64,000 nt of DNA. It comes from Pseudomonas antarctica (GTDB taxonomy: Bacteria; Pseudomonadota; Gammaproteobacteria; Pseudomonadales; Pseudomonadaceae). Positions 31,798 through 41,261 of this stretch are shown one piece after another (position 1 is the stretch's first letter; each line of letters begins with the position of its first letter). The stretch is taken from assembly GCF_001647715.1 (NCBI RefSeq), contig NZ_CP015600.1:5518001-5582000 (forward strand), written 5' to 3'. The notes under the pieces are model-generated. The model did not search any database. It was not told the DNA's origin and saw only the letters and a list, made by a program, of their open reading frames with translations. A program made the translations under genes and the position numbers.

Positions 31798-31819
31798 TTC
31801 AAATTACCCCGGCCCACCA
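31798..31819 (+). other. Diverged right attachment site (attR-like)
   Basis: TTCAAATTACCCCGGCCCACCA resembles the ssrA T-arm to CCA end at 13,934-13,956, with about four differences and one missing base. A rho-independent terminator follows 19 bp later, as expected after an original ssrA 3' end. A non-functional copy stranded by insertion would be free to diverge. Confidence 0.6.
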
Positions 31820-31834
31820 ATTCGAAGCATCGAC

Positions 31835-31863
31835 AAGACCCGCCTAGTGCGGGTTTTGTTGTT
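31835..31863 (+). terminator. Terminator stranded at the island right end
   Basis: Stem ACCCGC / GCGGGT with a five-base loop followed by TTTTGTTGTTT. No gene on the plus strand ends near it. It is best read as the original ssrA terminator, displaced about 17.9 kb by the island. Confidence 0.65.
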
Positions 31864-32247
31864 TCTGGAGGGTGGAAAGTCCAGCCGGCGGGCCTTCGGA
31901 TTTTTCCTTCAAGATGTCCCGCTGTCAGTGAACCGGCTCCCCTCCACCCACGCGGCTCACCTCCCCCATTCGCAGTAAACCTGCCGCCGGGTTTAGCCAC
32001 TCGGCAATATCACGGCCTGCAACACCCACATCCGCTCAGCACCTGCTGGACCGCGTTACGGCGGCTGTGCGTGAGGCACTTTCGGATGCACTGGGTTCCT
32101 TGATTCCTGGTCTGCTAACCCGCGTACAGTTGCCACCCTGTTTCGATCAGCAGGGCGAGACGCCTCACAACGCCTCGCCCGCTGGAATCCCCTCACACTT
32201 CCCATTACCCTGACCGCCTTTATCAGACAACCGGAAGTCCGATACCC

Positions 32248-33273
32248 GTGCTCAAGCCCTTCGCTGTCATCGCCCTCGCCTGCGCGCCCTTGCTCACCCA
32301 CGCTGCCGACCTGGCAGGGGTGTGGAAAGGCACCTTGGGTAAATCCGCCGTTACTGCCTGTTTTAATGGTGCCCATGGCGCCAACGGCAGTTATTACTAC
32401 CAGCGCATCCTCACCCCCATCCAACTGACTCAGGCCAACGCCAGTGAACCGTGGGCCGAAGAAGGCAACACGGGTTTCTGGCAGTTGGATGAGCCGCAAG
32501 GGGACACGCTGACGGGAACCTGGAGCAAAGCCCCGGGAGGCAAAGGCCTGGCATTGCTGCTGAAACGGGCGGATACGGAAAGCTGCGCCAGCGACGCCTA
32601 TAACACGCCACTCGAGGCGGTGCCGCCGAAGGTGACGGTCGAGAAGAAGTCCTTTGGCGAGCACGCCTACCAAGTGCACACCCAAGGTGGGCAGGTCACC
32701 TTGAAGCTCGAAGGCGAAGGGCCGGCTATCGAGAAGATCAACCGCGACCTCGCGCGGTTAGCGGTTAGCCCGGACGGCCAGGCCGACTTCAATCGTGAGC
32801 GGCGCAATGCACTGGACCAGAGCGGCGGCACGACCACCAGTGAGATCACGGTGGAGCCGTTTTACTGGTCCTCGCAATGGATCACGGTGCGGTTCTACCG
32901 CTGGACCGCAGGCTATGGACGCGGCGGTATCAGTTGGGGCCTGCACAGTTGGAACCTGCAAACCGGCGACAGCGTCGACCCATGGACGTGGCTCGGCGGG
33001 CAGCAGGAATGGTACGACGCCTACTCCGGCCAGGTGAAATTGCCCACCCCATTCAGCGACTGGCTGGCCAAGCAAACCACCACCGACGAAGGCTGCCCGG
33101 CGGTGACCAGCTACTCCACCTTCGACCTGAGCTTCAACACCCAAGGCCTGCAACTTTCAACGCCCGCCACCGGCGACGGCTGCGACAACGCGTTGAGTTT
33201 CACCTGGGCGCAATTGGAACCGGTGCTGACCGAGCCAGGCAAAGCGGCGCTGCCAAGCTTGAAACGGCCCTGA
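32248..33273 (+). CDS. Hypothetical exported protein
   Basis: A 341-residue protein with a signal peptide (LKPFAVIALACAPLLTHAA, cleavage near residue 20) and a GTG start. The N-terminal half begins DLAGVWKGTLGKSAVTACF, a pattern seen in small beta-barrel lipocalin-like regions. The C-terminal part is Trp/Tyr-rich (WTAGYGRGGISWGLHSWNL; DPWTWLGGQQEW). Probably periplasmic. I recognise no named family. It is the first chromosomal gene after the island. Confidence 0.75.
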   Translation: MLKPFAVIALACAPLLTHAADLAGVWKGTLGKSAVTACFNGAHGANGSYYYQRILTPIQLTQANASEPWAEEGNTGFWQLDEPQGDTLTGTWSKAPGGKGLALLLKRADTESCASDAYNTPLEAVPPKVTVEKKSFGEHAYQVHTQGGQVTLKLEGEGPAIEKINRDLARLAVSPDGQADFNRERRNALDQSGGTTTSEITVEPFYWSSQWITVRFYRWTAGYGRGGISWGLHSWNLQTGDSVDPWTWLGGQQEWYDAYSGQVKLPTPFSDWLAKQTTTDEGCPAVTSYSTFDLSFNTQGLQLSTPATGDGCDNALSFTWAQLEPVLTEPGKAALPSLKRP

Positions 33274-33401
33274 ATACCTGGCTCAGCGAGCCTTACAAAA
33301 ACCCCACATTCATTCACGAAATATTAAGAATCCGTTACATATACTAGCCGATCGCCACGGCCGTTCCCCCGAACGGCCCCTTGCCCCGGTAGCCAGAACC
33401 T

Positions 33402-34835
33402 ATGACGCGTCCCGTTTCTCTGCTGCTCCTTCTCGTTGGTGTGTTGTTCTTCTTCGCCCTTGGCAGTCATGAGCTGCAAGGTTCCACCGAAGCCCGCGTT
33501 GCCGGGATCGCCATGGCCATGCACTTGGACAATGACTGGGTTATCCCACGCCTGTTTCGTGAGCCGTTCCTGGAAAAACCACCCCTGAGCCTTTGGTTGG
33601 ATGCCGGAGCGATTCGCCTGTTCGGTGGCACAACGTGGGCGGTACGCCTGGCGTCAGCGTTTGCCGGGCTGTTCAGCGTGATGCTGTTTTACGCAATGCT
33701 GCGCAAGTTCGGGCGGCCACAGACCCTGGCGTTCTGCGCGGCGCTGATCCTCGCGACCATGGCCAGTTACTGGGGCAACGTGCGCGGCGTGGGTGAGGAT
33801 TCATTGCTCAGCCTCGGTGTGACCACTGCGTTGCTGGCGTTCTACCAGGCCGTGCGGCCCGAGCGTCAAGGTTCCAGTGTTTGGGCGTGGGCGTTGTTTA
33901 CCGTCGGGATGGCCATCGCGACGTTGAGCAAAGGCGTACTCGGCCTGGCGATGCCGGGCATTGTGATTTTTGTGTACCTGCTCAGCACCAGCGTAATGGA
34001 CAAGCGCCTGCGCATCGGCGACTGGCTCAAGCCTGGGCTGTTCACGCTGCTGGCGCTGGTGCCGCTGCTGATCTGGCTGGGCTTTCTGTTCCAGCGTGGC
34101 GGCATGCAGGCCGTGGCCGAAGTGTTGTGGACCAACAGCGTTGGGCGTTTCAGCGGCTCGTTTGTCGAAGCCGGGCACTACGAACCGTTCTATTACTACA
34201 TTGCAAAACTGCCCGAGGCCTTCCTGCCCTGGAACATTCTGGTGTACCTGGGCCTGTGGCATTTCCGCAAAAGCCTGGTACGTAACCGCTACCGCCTGTT
34301 TTTCAGCGTGTGGCTGGTGGCGCAATTCACCCTGCTGACCCTGGCGTCCAGCAAGCGCGTGGTTTACCTGATGGCACTGACACCGGCAGCCGCCGTACTT
34401 GCAGCGGAATATGCAGGGGTGCTGTTGGAATGGCTCAAAGCGCATAAACCGGCGCTGTACCGTTATCACCGCGGCGTGATCAGCGGTGTGTTCACGCTGT
34501 TGATCGTCAGTTACATGACAGCCGCCTTCTGGTTTGCACCAAAAGCTGACTTGCGCGAGTCCTTCGTACCGGTGGTCAGTCAGGCCAAGGCTTATCAAAC
34601 CGAAGGCAAGGAGGTGGTGCTGTTCCAGCCCAACGAACGCATCGCCGGGGCCAGCGTGTTCTATCTGCAGGGCTATTTGCCGATCCTGCAAACCGAAGCT
34701 GAGCTGCGTAGTTTTCTTGCAGCCAAGCCCGGCAACATGGCGCTGCTGGACCGCCCCGAGCAACTGGCTGAGAAGGTCAGCGTGATCAAGCAGATGGCTA
34801 TCGGTCGCCAGCCTTACTACTTCGTCGAGCAGTAA
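33402..34835 (+). CDS. ArnT-like glycosyltransferase (GT39/GT83)
   Basis: A 477-residue polytopic inner-membrane protein of the PMT/ArnT superfamily, which transfers sugars from polyprenyl phosphate donors to lipid or protein acceptors. About eleven hydrophobic segments span it. The first periplasmic loop has the expected acidic motif region (SHELQGSTEARVAG, in place of the ArnT DE-R motif), then LEKPPLSLWLDA. The substrate cannot be deduced; no arn operon is nearby. It stands alone between the exported protein and a minus-strand gene. Confidence 0.85.
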   Translation: MTRPVSLLLLLVGVLFFFALGSHELQGSTEARVAGIAMAMHLDNDWVIPRLFREPFLEKPPLSLWLDAGAIRLFGGTTWAVRLASAFAGLFSVMLFYAMLRKFGRPQTLAFCAALILATMASYWGNVRGVGEDSLLSLGVTTALLAFYQAVRPERQGSSVWAWALFTVGMAIATLSKGVLGLAMPGIVIFVYLLSTSVMDKRLRIGDWLKPGLFTLLALVPLLIWLGFLFQRGGMQAVAEVLWTNSVGRFSGSFVEAGHYEPFYYYIAKLPEAFLPWNILVYLGLWHFRKSLVRNRYRLFFSVWLVAQFTLLTLASSKRVVYLMALTPAAAVLAAEYAGVLLEWLKAHKPALYRYHRGVISGVFTLLIVSYMTAAFWFAPKADLRESFVPVVSQAKAYQTEGKEVVLFQPNERIAGASVFYLQGYLPILQTEAELRSFLAAKPGNMALLDRPEQLAEKVSVIKQMAIGRQPYYFVEQ

Positions 34836-34850
34836 GGCCGGCGCCGGGCA

Positions 34851-35339
34851 TCAGTGCTTGGTGACTTTGTCCAGGTAACCCATGGCGAACGCCGAGATCA
34901 CGAAGGTCATGTGGATGATCACGTACCACATCAAATGCTGCGGATCGACGTTCTTGGCGTCCATGAAGATGCGCAGCAGGTGAATGGACGAAATCGCCAC
35001 GATGGAGGCTGCGACCTTCATCTTCAGTGACGAGGAGTCCATGGTGCCCAGCCAGTTGAGCTTTTCCTTATCCTCATCGATATCCAGCTGCGAGACGAAG
35101 TTCTCGTAGCCGGAGATCATCACCATCACCAACAAGCCACCGACCAGCGCCATGTCGATCAACGACAGCAGTACCAGGATCAGTTCCGACTCGGCCATCG
35201 AGAACACGCTCGGCAGCAGGTGAATCACCTCCTGGAAAAATTTCAGCGCCAGCGCCAGCAACCCCAGGGACAGGCCGAAATAGATCGGGGCCAGCAGCCA
35301 ACGCGAGGCATACATAGCATTTTCAATAAAGCGTTCCAT
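34851..35339 (-). CDS. YqhA/UPF0114 family membrane protein
   Basis: A 162-residue inner-membrane protein of the TIGR00645 (UPF0114) family. It opens [20 protein letters not shown] and has four hydrophobic segments (about 15-37, 55-78, 107-125, 137-157), with [16 protein letters not shown] as a family stretch. The function of this widely conserved family is unknown. It converges with the ArnT-like gene and diverges from the lipoprotein gene after it. Confidence 0.88.
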   Translation of the reverse strand: MERFIENAMYASRWLLAPIYFGLSLGLLALALKFFQEVIHLLPSVFSMAESELILVLLSLIDMALVGGLLVMVMISGYENFVSQLDIDEDKEKLNWLGTMDSSSLKMKVAASIVAISSIHLLRIFMDAKNVDPQHLMWYVIIHMTFVISAFAMGYLDKVTKH

Positions 35340-35501
35340 CGGATCTCACACAGCGTGGCTAAAAATGGCGGCGAGTATACCAGCCGCTACCAAACACCTG
35401 TAACCGCGAGAAAACTGACCTGGGCGGCATCTGTAAGAGAATTTTTCTGCTAGTGTCGAGTCCATTAACTCGGCTCGATGATGTCGGACAGGAAGATTCA
35501 G

Positions 35502-37325
35502 ATGATGGATGTGCGATCCCCTTTGGCCACAATCGGCCTGTGTGCGGCGTTGCTGATGGCCGGCGGCTGCTCTCCCAAAGAAGAGCAGAAGCAGGTCACC
35601 CTCGAAGAAAAAACCGCGAAATTCGAACAGTCACTGGACACCATTCAAGACCCCAAACTCAGAGATGCCACCGCCGACCTCGGCGGCTCGCTGCTGTTGC
35701 TGGAGCGGGCGCGCGTCAAACTCGCCAACAAGCCCATCGAAGCCGAATACGGCGAAGACACCCTCGCCCTGCTCAAGCACTACCCCACGCCCCAAGCCTT
35801 GGTGGACACCTACATCAATGGCCTGTTCGTGCTGCGCAAAGCGTCACACTCCGACTACCTGACGGATTTGCAGCCGGTGTTCCCGTTCAACTTCAACACC
35901 CCGGACCAGTTCCCCTTCCCCCACGGCCTGGAATGGCAGTCGGTGACCTTGAGCAACAATAAAGTCATCCCCTTTCAGCCGGAATGGTCGGAAACCGATC
36001 CAGGCATCCAACTGAGCCCGAGCAGTTCCAACCTGACCAACCCCGATGACCTGACCGTGACTTACCCGTTCATCGAGGGTATCGAGACCGACAACAAGAG
36101 CCAGCCGCAGCCCGTCAGCCTCAAGGGCGCGGTTGAAGTGGTCGCGCCAGGCAAGGTGCTGACGTTCGACTTGTCGAAAAAAGACGTGGGCCACAAACGC
36201 ACCGAGGGCAATATCACCCTCAACCTGCTGTTGCTTGAGAAAAACTACGCCGAGATTGAACTGACCAACAGCGAGCCGCTGGCACCGGAGGTCGGCGACG
36301 AATCACCGAACCCCTTACTGGTACAGGCACGTGACAGTACCGGGCAATTTCTCACCCGCTCGGGCTCGATCAACGAGAATGCTGCGCAAGTGGCGTTCTA
36401 CGAGAAACAACTGGCCGAGATGCAAAAACAGACGACCTGGTCGGATGCCTTTGAAAAGCAACTGACGGACGAGCAAAAAGCCTTCGAACATAAACAAGGC
36501 AGCCACTACGCCAAGGTGTATTTCAATGGCCTGATCGACACCCTGCAGGTCGATGTACTGGACTTCTCCAAGGCCACGCTCACCCGCAAGGACCTCGACC
36601 TGCCGGTGATGCGCTTCGACAAGAACAGCCTGCAGAAGACCGTGCAAGCCCTGCCGATGCCGGTCACGGTGTATGACGACGGCGCCGCCAGTTGGCTCAA
36701 AGACGCCGCGATGACCGAAGACCAACTGAAAAAAAGCGTGACGATCAGCCAGTCGACCGAAGACGCCAGTGCCGCGAAAATCGTGTTTGACCACCCTTTC
36801 ACGTTCAATGACGACCTGGTCGGCGCTGATCGCAACAGCGGCGAGTCGCCTATTACCTTCTTCACAGCGGACGACAAAGGCGAACGCGGCGAGCCCATCG
36901 AGTTGCCGACCGAAGCCTTCGAGTTGAACGCAGGCAGCGGCACGCTCACTTACGACCTCAACCTCTTCCCGGAAAACCCGGCCTTTGTGGTGGGCTCGGT
37001 ACCGCTGTTCCTGGCCACGATCGAAAAAGCCACGATTGACGTGGGCAAGCTGCCTAAAGGCCTGTCGCTGAAGGACAACGCGCTGATTGTCGATCAAAAA
37101 GAGTTCCCCGCCGACAGCTGGCGTTTCTACGCCAAAGACGCGAGCGGCAACTACCTCAAGGAAATTCTCGGTGTGAGCCACCGCGCCGAGGAGTACGGCA
37201 CGGCGCTGTTTGACGTGTTTTATTTCTACGGCCAGCCGACGACGCTGGAAAGCTACCAGCGCACCGACCTCGGCACCGTGCAATACGGTTTTGAAGTGAA
37301 GCTGGACAAACCCGAAAGCAAATAA
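35502..37325 (+). CDS. Large putative lipoprotein, unknown function
   Basis: A protein of about 607 residues with a lipoprotein-like signal (IGLCAALLMAGGC, then SPKEEQKQ), pointing to an acylated periplasmic or outer-membrane protein. Start chosen at the ATG with AGGAAG 6 bp upstream; 35,478 is another in-frame ATG. The body is acidic and mostly beta-rich, with a short coiled part (AFYEKQLAEMQKQTTW). No domain recognised. Confidence 0.78.
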   Translation: MMDVRSPLATIGLCAALLMAGGCSPKEEQKQVTLEEKTAKFEQSLDTIQDPKLRDATADLGGSLLLLERARVKLANKPIEAEYGEDTLALLKHYPTPQALVDTYINGLFVLRKASHSDYLTDLQPVFPFNFNTPDQFPFPHGLEWQSVTLSNNKVIPFQPEWSETDPGIQLSPSSSNLTNPDDLTVTYPFIEGIETDNKSQPQPVSLKGAVEVVAPGKVLTFDLSKKDVGHKRTEGNITLNLLLLEKNYAEIELTNSEPLAPEVGDESPNPLLVQARDSTGQFLTRSGSINENAAQVAFYEKQLAEMQKQTTWSDAFEKQLTDEQKAFEHKQGSHYAKVYFNGLIDTLQVDVLDFSKATLTRKDLDLPVMRFDKNSLQKTVQALPMPVTVYDDGAASWLKDAAMTEDQLKKSVTISQSTEDASAAKIVFDHPFTFNDDLVGADRNSGESPITFFTADDKGERGEPIELPTEAFELNAGSGTLTYDLNLFPENPAFVVGSVPLFLATIEKATIDVGKLPKGLSLKDNALIVDQKEFPADSWRFYAKDASGNYLKEILGVSHRAEEYGTALFDVFYFYGQPTTLESYQRTDLGTVQYGFEVKLDKPESK

Positions 37326-37328
37326 TGC

Positions 37329-37658
37329 TCAGTGATGGGTATCAATGACCGTCTGGGCTCGCCCACCATTGAGTTGTCGCAGATGTGCCTGCAAATGCAG
37401 GCACCAGATCTGCGGGTCATCGGCCAGCGCATACCCGTGCAGGGTCAGGCTTTCAACAATCGATTGCAGGATGGTTTCTGCCACGAAGGGCCCATGAAAC
37501 GGGCCTTGGGACTTGATGGTGGAAGGCTGTTCGCCGGTCATTCCAGCGGCAAACAACAACGTCCACATCCCGTTATCCCCCGCAAGAGGGCGAATGGAGC
37601 ATTCGATACGGGTAACCAGGCCCAAACATTGGCGGGTAAGGCAAAGGTTGCGCGGCAT
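37329..37658 (-). CDS. PA4575-like hypothetical protein
   Basis: A 109-residue protein, start at MPRNLCLTRQCLGLV (GAGGGT upstream); the open frame runs 37 codons further but looks non-coding there. It has the segment GPFHGPFVAETILQSIVESL. Sequence and position beside a LonB-like protease gene match P. aeruginosa PA4575/PA4576 as I remember that locus. Function unknown. A REP pair lies between it and the protease gene. Confidence 0.65.
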   Translation of the reverse strand: MPRNLCLTRQCLGLVTRIECSIRPLAGDNGMWTLLFAAGMTGEQPSTIKSQGPFHGPFVAETILQSIVESLTLHGYALADDPQIWCLHLQAHLRQLNGGRAQTVIDTHH

Positions 37659-37863
37659 GGCGGCGACCCTCGGTAGATCGGTGTTCAACCTCGCGCGTGG
37701 CGAAGCTGTCTCTGTCCAGCGACTCCTGTAGATATCCCTTAAGCTCAGAATAGAATAAAACCAGTACAAACCAAGGCTGTAGGGACCAACGGGCGTTGGT
37801 CCCTGAGAGGCGAGTCAAAAATGTGGCGTTTTTAACAATTTTCCGAATACACCACTGTTCCAA

Positions 37864-37953
37864 TGTGGGAGCTGGCTTGCCTGCGATGACTGACTCATAG
37901 CCAACATTTCTACTGACTGACACACCGCTATCGCAGGCAAGCCAGCTCCCACA
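37864..37953. repeat. REP pair (REPIN)
   Basis: GTGGGAGCTGGCTTGCCTGCGAT at the left and its inverted copy at the right, about 90 bp overall, forming a long imperfect hairpin. Typical Pseudomonas REP doublet spread by a RAYT transposase encoded elsewhere. Confidence 0.85.
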
Positions 37954-37975
37954 CTTACCGAGCTGCCACAAAAAA

Positions 37976-40414
37976 TCAGCTCGGCTTGGCTTCCGCCAAC
38001 GCCTGCTGCGCCAGCTCCTTCTCCGCTTCCTTCAAGTCGTCCTCGCTGATCATCTCGGCAATTGCGCGCAAACGCTCCACCACGCGCGCATTCACCGTGC
38101 CTTCCGGGAATTGCCCCTCTTCGTCCGGCTCACCGGCCGGCTCACCGACCAACAAGCTCAACGCCTCATCCGCCTGACGCACGGCGTAGATATGGAACTG
38201 CCCGTCGCGCACGGCCTGCAGCACCTTCTCGTCGAGCATCAACGTAGCGACGTTGGCTTGCGGAATGATCGCACCCTGCTCGCCGGTCAACCCGCGCGCT
38301 TCACACAGGCGGAAGAAGCCTTCGATCTTCTCGTTGACCCCACCCACCGCCTGCACTTCGCCAAACTGGTTGATCGAGCCGGTGATGGCAAAGCACTGCT
38401 TGAGCGGCGTCTTCGACAACGCCGAAATCAAGGTGCACGCCTCGCCCAGGGAGGCACTGTCGCCGTCCACATAACCGTAGGACTGCTCCAGCGCGATACT
38501 CGCCGAGATCGCCAGCGGGAATTCCTGGGCATAACGGCTGCCCAGGTAACCGGTAAGGATCATCACGCCTTTGGAGTGAATCGGCTGGCCAAGGTTAACC
38601 TCGCGCTCGATGTCGACGATGCCACTGCCGCCCGGGTACACCGTGGCGGAAATCCGCGCCGGTACGCCGAAGGCCGAGTCGCCGACTTCCAGCACCGTCA
38701 GCCCGTTGCATTTGCCGACGGCCGCACCGGCGGTATCGATCAGGATGACCCCGGCGAGCATGTCGTCGAGAATCCGCGCCGACACACGCCCGGTACGCGT
38801 GGCCTTGGCCTTGAGCGCCCGTTCGATATGCCCGGCATCGGTCATCTCATCGCCCGCCAGGTGGCGAATGAAATCCGCCTCGCTCACCAGCTGGAACAAA
38901 TCACCGATACGCGCCGACAAACGCCCCTGGTGTTCCGCCAGGCGTGCGCTGTAGGTCGCCAGACGCGCCACGGCGTCCGACGTCAGCGGCGCCATGCCTT
39001 CTTCCGAGGTGCGGGTTTTGAGCAACTGGGCGAACTGCTCCAGGCTCTCGTCCACCATTGGGATGTCTTCGTCGAAATCCACCAGTACGCGGAACATCTC
39101 CTGGAAGTCCGGATCGGCATCCTGCAACGCGTAGTACAACTGGCGCGAACCGATAATGATGACCTTGACCTGCAACGGAATCATTTGCGGGTTGAGGGTC
39201 ACGGTGGCCAGGCGGCCGAGCTCTCCCAGTGGCGATTCCATCTTCAGCTTGCGCGACTGCAGGGAACGCTTGAGGGCGTCCCACACAAACGGCTCGCTGA
39301 GCATTTTCTCGGCTTCCAGAATCAGGAAACCGCCATTGGCACGGTGCAAAGCGCCCGGGCGCAGCTGGCGATACGTGGTGTAGAGCGCGCCCTGGTCGGT
39401 GCTGTATTCGATACGGCCGAACAGGTTGTCGTAGGTCGGGTGCGGCTCAAACACTACCGGCGCACCGCCGTTGACCGGGTGGCCGACCACCAGGCTCGGG
39501 CAATATTGCTCTTCGAGCAGCTTGCGGGCCTGGGCGTCGGTCTTGGCGTCGTCCACCAGTTGCTCGACCACGGTTTTGAGCAGGTACACCTGCATGGCTT
39601 GCAGGTAACCGCAAACACCCGCGTTTTCCGCGTACTTTTCCGACAGCGGCGCCAGCAAAGGTTGCAGGGCCAGGGTAATGGTTTCTTCGTTGAACTGACG
39701 CAGTTGGTTGTTGGATTCACGCTTCCACTGCGGCAGGCTCGCCAGTTCTTCGTTAAGACGTTCTTCCAGTTCGGAAATATCCGTGTGGAAACGCTCGCGA
39801 TCAGCCTCTGGCAGTTGCGAGAACTCCGCTTCGTCCAACGCTTTGCCGTCGAGCATCGGGGTGAAGGCGATGTTGGAGCTGTCGCGGTACAGCGCCACGT
39901 CCTTTTCCAGGGCCAGGCGTTCGATCACGTCCAACGCCTTGTCGTAACGCTGGTTGAAGGCGCGGTCGATGGCGCTTTTGCGCTGTTGATAGGTCGGATG
40001 TTCGAAAACAGCGGGGAACGTAGCGACCAGGTTGTCGACCAACCCATTGATGTCGGCAATGAACGCCGCCGCCGCGCCGCCGGGTAATTCCAGGGCGCGC
40101 GGTTCGCGCGGCTCATCGAAATTATTCACATAGACCCAGTCCGCCGGGGTCTGCAGGCGTTTGCCTTCGGCCTTCAGGTAGCGTTTGACGAACGAAAAGC
40201 GGCCGGTACCCGGCTCGCCCATGACAAACACGTTGTAACCGGGGCGTGGCATGGCCACGCCGAACTGCAAGGCTTCAACCGCACGTTCCTGGCCAAGCAC
40301 ACCGCGAAAGGGCTCCAAATCATTAGTGGTCGAGAAGCTGAACTGTTCAGCGGAGAAAGGGCGAGTCAGCGCTTCAGGCGCTAGACGCAGGCTGGCAGCA
40401 ACAGGATCAGGCAT
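37976..40414 (-). CDS. LonB-like ATP-dependent protease
   Basis: An 812-residue AAA+ serine protease of the archaeal/LonB-like type (PF13654 AAA_32 plus Lon_C), thought to degrade regulatory or damaged proteins. Walker A near residue 67 (GEPGTGRFSF), a coiled insert (about 170-270), second ATPase motifs (HRANGGFLILEAEKML), and the C-terminal Lon domain with catalytic Ser in DGDSASLGEAC and Lys in GGVNEKIEGFF. It lacks the Lon N-terminal LAN domain. The 658-codon frame opposite is a shadow. Confidence 0.93.
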   Translation of the reverse strand: MPDPVAASLRLAPEALTRPFSAEQFSFSTTNDLEPFRGVLGQERAVEALQFGVAMPRPGYNVFVMGEPGTGRFSFVKRYLKAEGKRLQTPADWVYVNNFDEPREPRALELPGGAAAAFIADINGLVDNLVATFPAVFEHPTYQQRKSAIDRAFNQRYDKALDVIERLALEKDVALYRDSSNIAFTPMLDGKALDEAEFSQLPEADRERFHTDISELEERLNEELASLPQWKRESNNQLRQFNEETITLALQPLLAPLSEKYAENAGVCGYLQAMQVYLLKTVVEQLVDDAKTDAQARKLLEEQYCPSLVVGHPVNGGAPVVFEPHPTYDNLFGRIEYSTDQGALYTTYRQLRPGALHRANGGFLILEAEKMLSEPFVWDALKRSLQSRKLKMESPLGELGRLATVTLNPQMIPLQVKVIIIGSRQLYYALQDADPDFQEMFRVLVDFDEDIPMVDESLEQFAQLLKTRTSEEGMAPLTSDAVARLATYSARLAEHQGRLSARIGDLFQLVSEADFIRHLAGDEMTDAGHIERALKAKATRTGRVSARILDDMLAGVILIDTAGAAVGKCNGLTVLEVGDSAFGVPARISATVYPGGSGIVDIEREVNLGQPIHSKGVMILTGYLGSRYAQEFPLAISASIALEQSYGYVDGDSASLGEACTLISALSKTPLKQCFAITGSINQFGEVQAVGGVNEKIEGFFRLCEARGLTGEQGAIIPQANVATLMLDEKVLQAVRDGQFHIYAVRQADEALSLLVGEPAGEPDEEGQFPEGTVNARVVERLRAIAEMISEDDLKEAEKELAQQALAEAKPS

Positions 40415-40681
40415 CGGGCTTCCTTACATCAGGCGGGGCAGATGACGGCATTCTGGCTCTCGGTTACGCGCTCTGGCAAGGCGCGCCTTTGGGAAAGCAT
40501 AGACACGGGAGGCCTCCTACAAAAAAAACGCGACAACTCGGTTTGTTTTATAAAAAATAACGGAACCCCAGGAACGTGCCTAAACTCCAAACTGCGCGGG
40601 TTGGACTAATAACTGGCCCCTAGGGCGCTGCGACGCGCCTGAACCCTTGTCCATTGGTTTGCACACAAAGAGAACAAAGCT

Positions 40682-41170
40682 ATGAAACGGATCCTTCTTG
40701 GTACTCTCTTCACCGTTGTCTCCCTCAATGCAATGGCTGAATCACCAGGTGGCCCGAACTGCGGTTGGGGCAACATGTTGTTCGAAGGCCAGCGCGGTAC
40801 GCCAGCTCACTTCCTCGCTTCCACCACCAACGGCACCTCGGGTAACGCCACCTTCGGCATGACCTCGGGCACCAACGGTTGCAGCACCAACAGCGCCCTG
40901 ACCTACGGCGGCAAGTCCTGGATTGCCATGAATGGCATGATGAACGAGCTGTCCGAAGACATGGCCAAGGGCAACGGCGAAGCGCTGACCACCTATGCCG
41001 TGGTACTGGGCGTTGCACCGGAAGATCGCGAGCACTTTGCTGCCGTGACCCACGAGCACTTCCAGCAAATCTTCAGCAAGGCTGACGTGACCGCTGACGA
41101 CGTGCACAACAACACCCTGGCTGTACTGAAAAGCGATACCCGCCTGGCGAAATACGCTACCCAGGCTTAA
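40682..41170 (+). CDS. DUF3015 exported protein
   Basis: A 162-residue protein with signal peptide (MKRILLGTLFTVVSLNAMA) and the DUF3015 pattern GPNCGWGNMLFEGQRGTPAHFLA .. TSGTNGCS. Two cysteines probably form a disulfide in the periplasm. Function unknown. The neighbouring DUF4105 gene follows in the same direction, but a terminator separates them. Confidence 0.88.
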   Translation: MKRILLGTLFTVVSLNAMAESPGGPNCGWGNMLFEGQRGTPAHFLASTTNGTSGNATFGMTSGTNGCSTNSALTYGGKSWIAMNGMMNELSEDMAKGNGEALTTYAVVLGVAPEDREHFAAVTHEHFQQIFSKADVTADDVHNNTLAVLKSDTRLAKYATQA

Positions 41171-41180
41171 GCTCGACCCG

Positions 41181-41207
41181 CCCGCGCCTTACGAGGCGCG
41201 GGTTTTA
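41181..41207 (+). terminator. Terminator after DUF3015 gene
   Basis: Nine-base stem CCCGCGCCT / AGGCGCGGG with a TACG loop followed by TTTT, 11 bp after the DUF3015 stop. Confidence 0.8.
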
Positions 41208-41261
41208 CTTTTGGGCCCGCCTCCCCTTTGGGTCTCACTATTTCCGACTTAAGTTGCCCCT

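Larger units (their letters stand above)
31313..32247. other. Right end of the island and flank
   Basis: No supported gene in 935 bp. It contains a short minus-strand coding-like remnant around 31,485-31,640 (ATVQKDVELFANVEDSHPRV then a stop), the GTATTCC repeats (31,725-31,745), an AT-rich stretch, the diverged ssrA 3'-end copy (31,798-31,819) and a terminator (31,835-31,863). After that ordinary chromosomal intergenic DNA leads to the next gene. Confidence 0.5.

Noticed and set aside
38111..40087. 658-codon plus-strand frame opposite the LonB-like protease gene
   Set aside because: Antisense shadow; composition (His/Gln/Arg-rich) is typical of reversed GC-rich genes.
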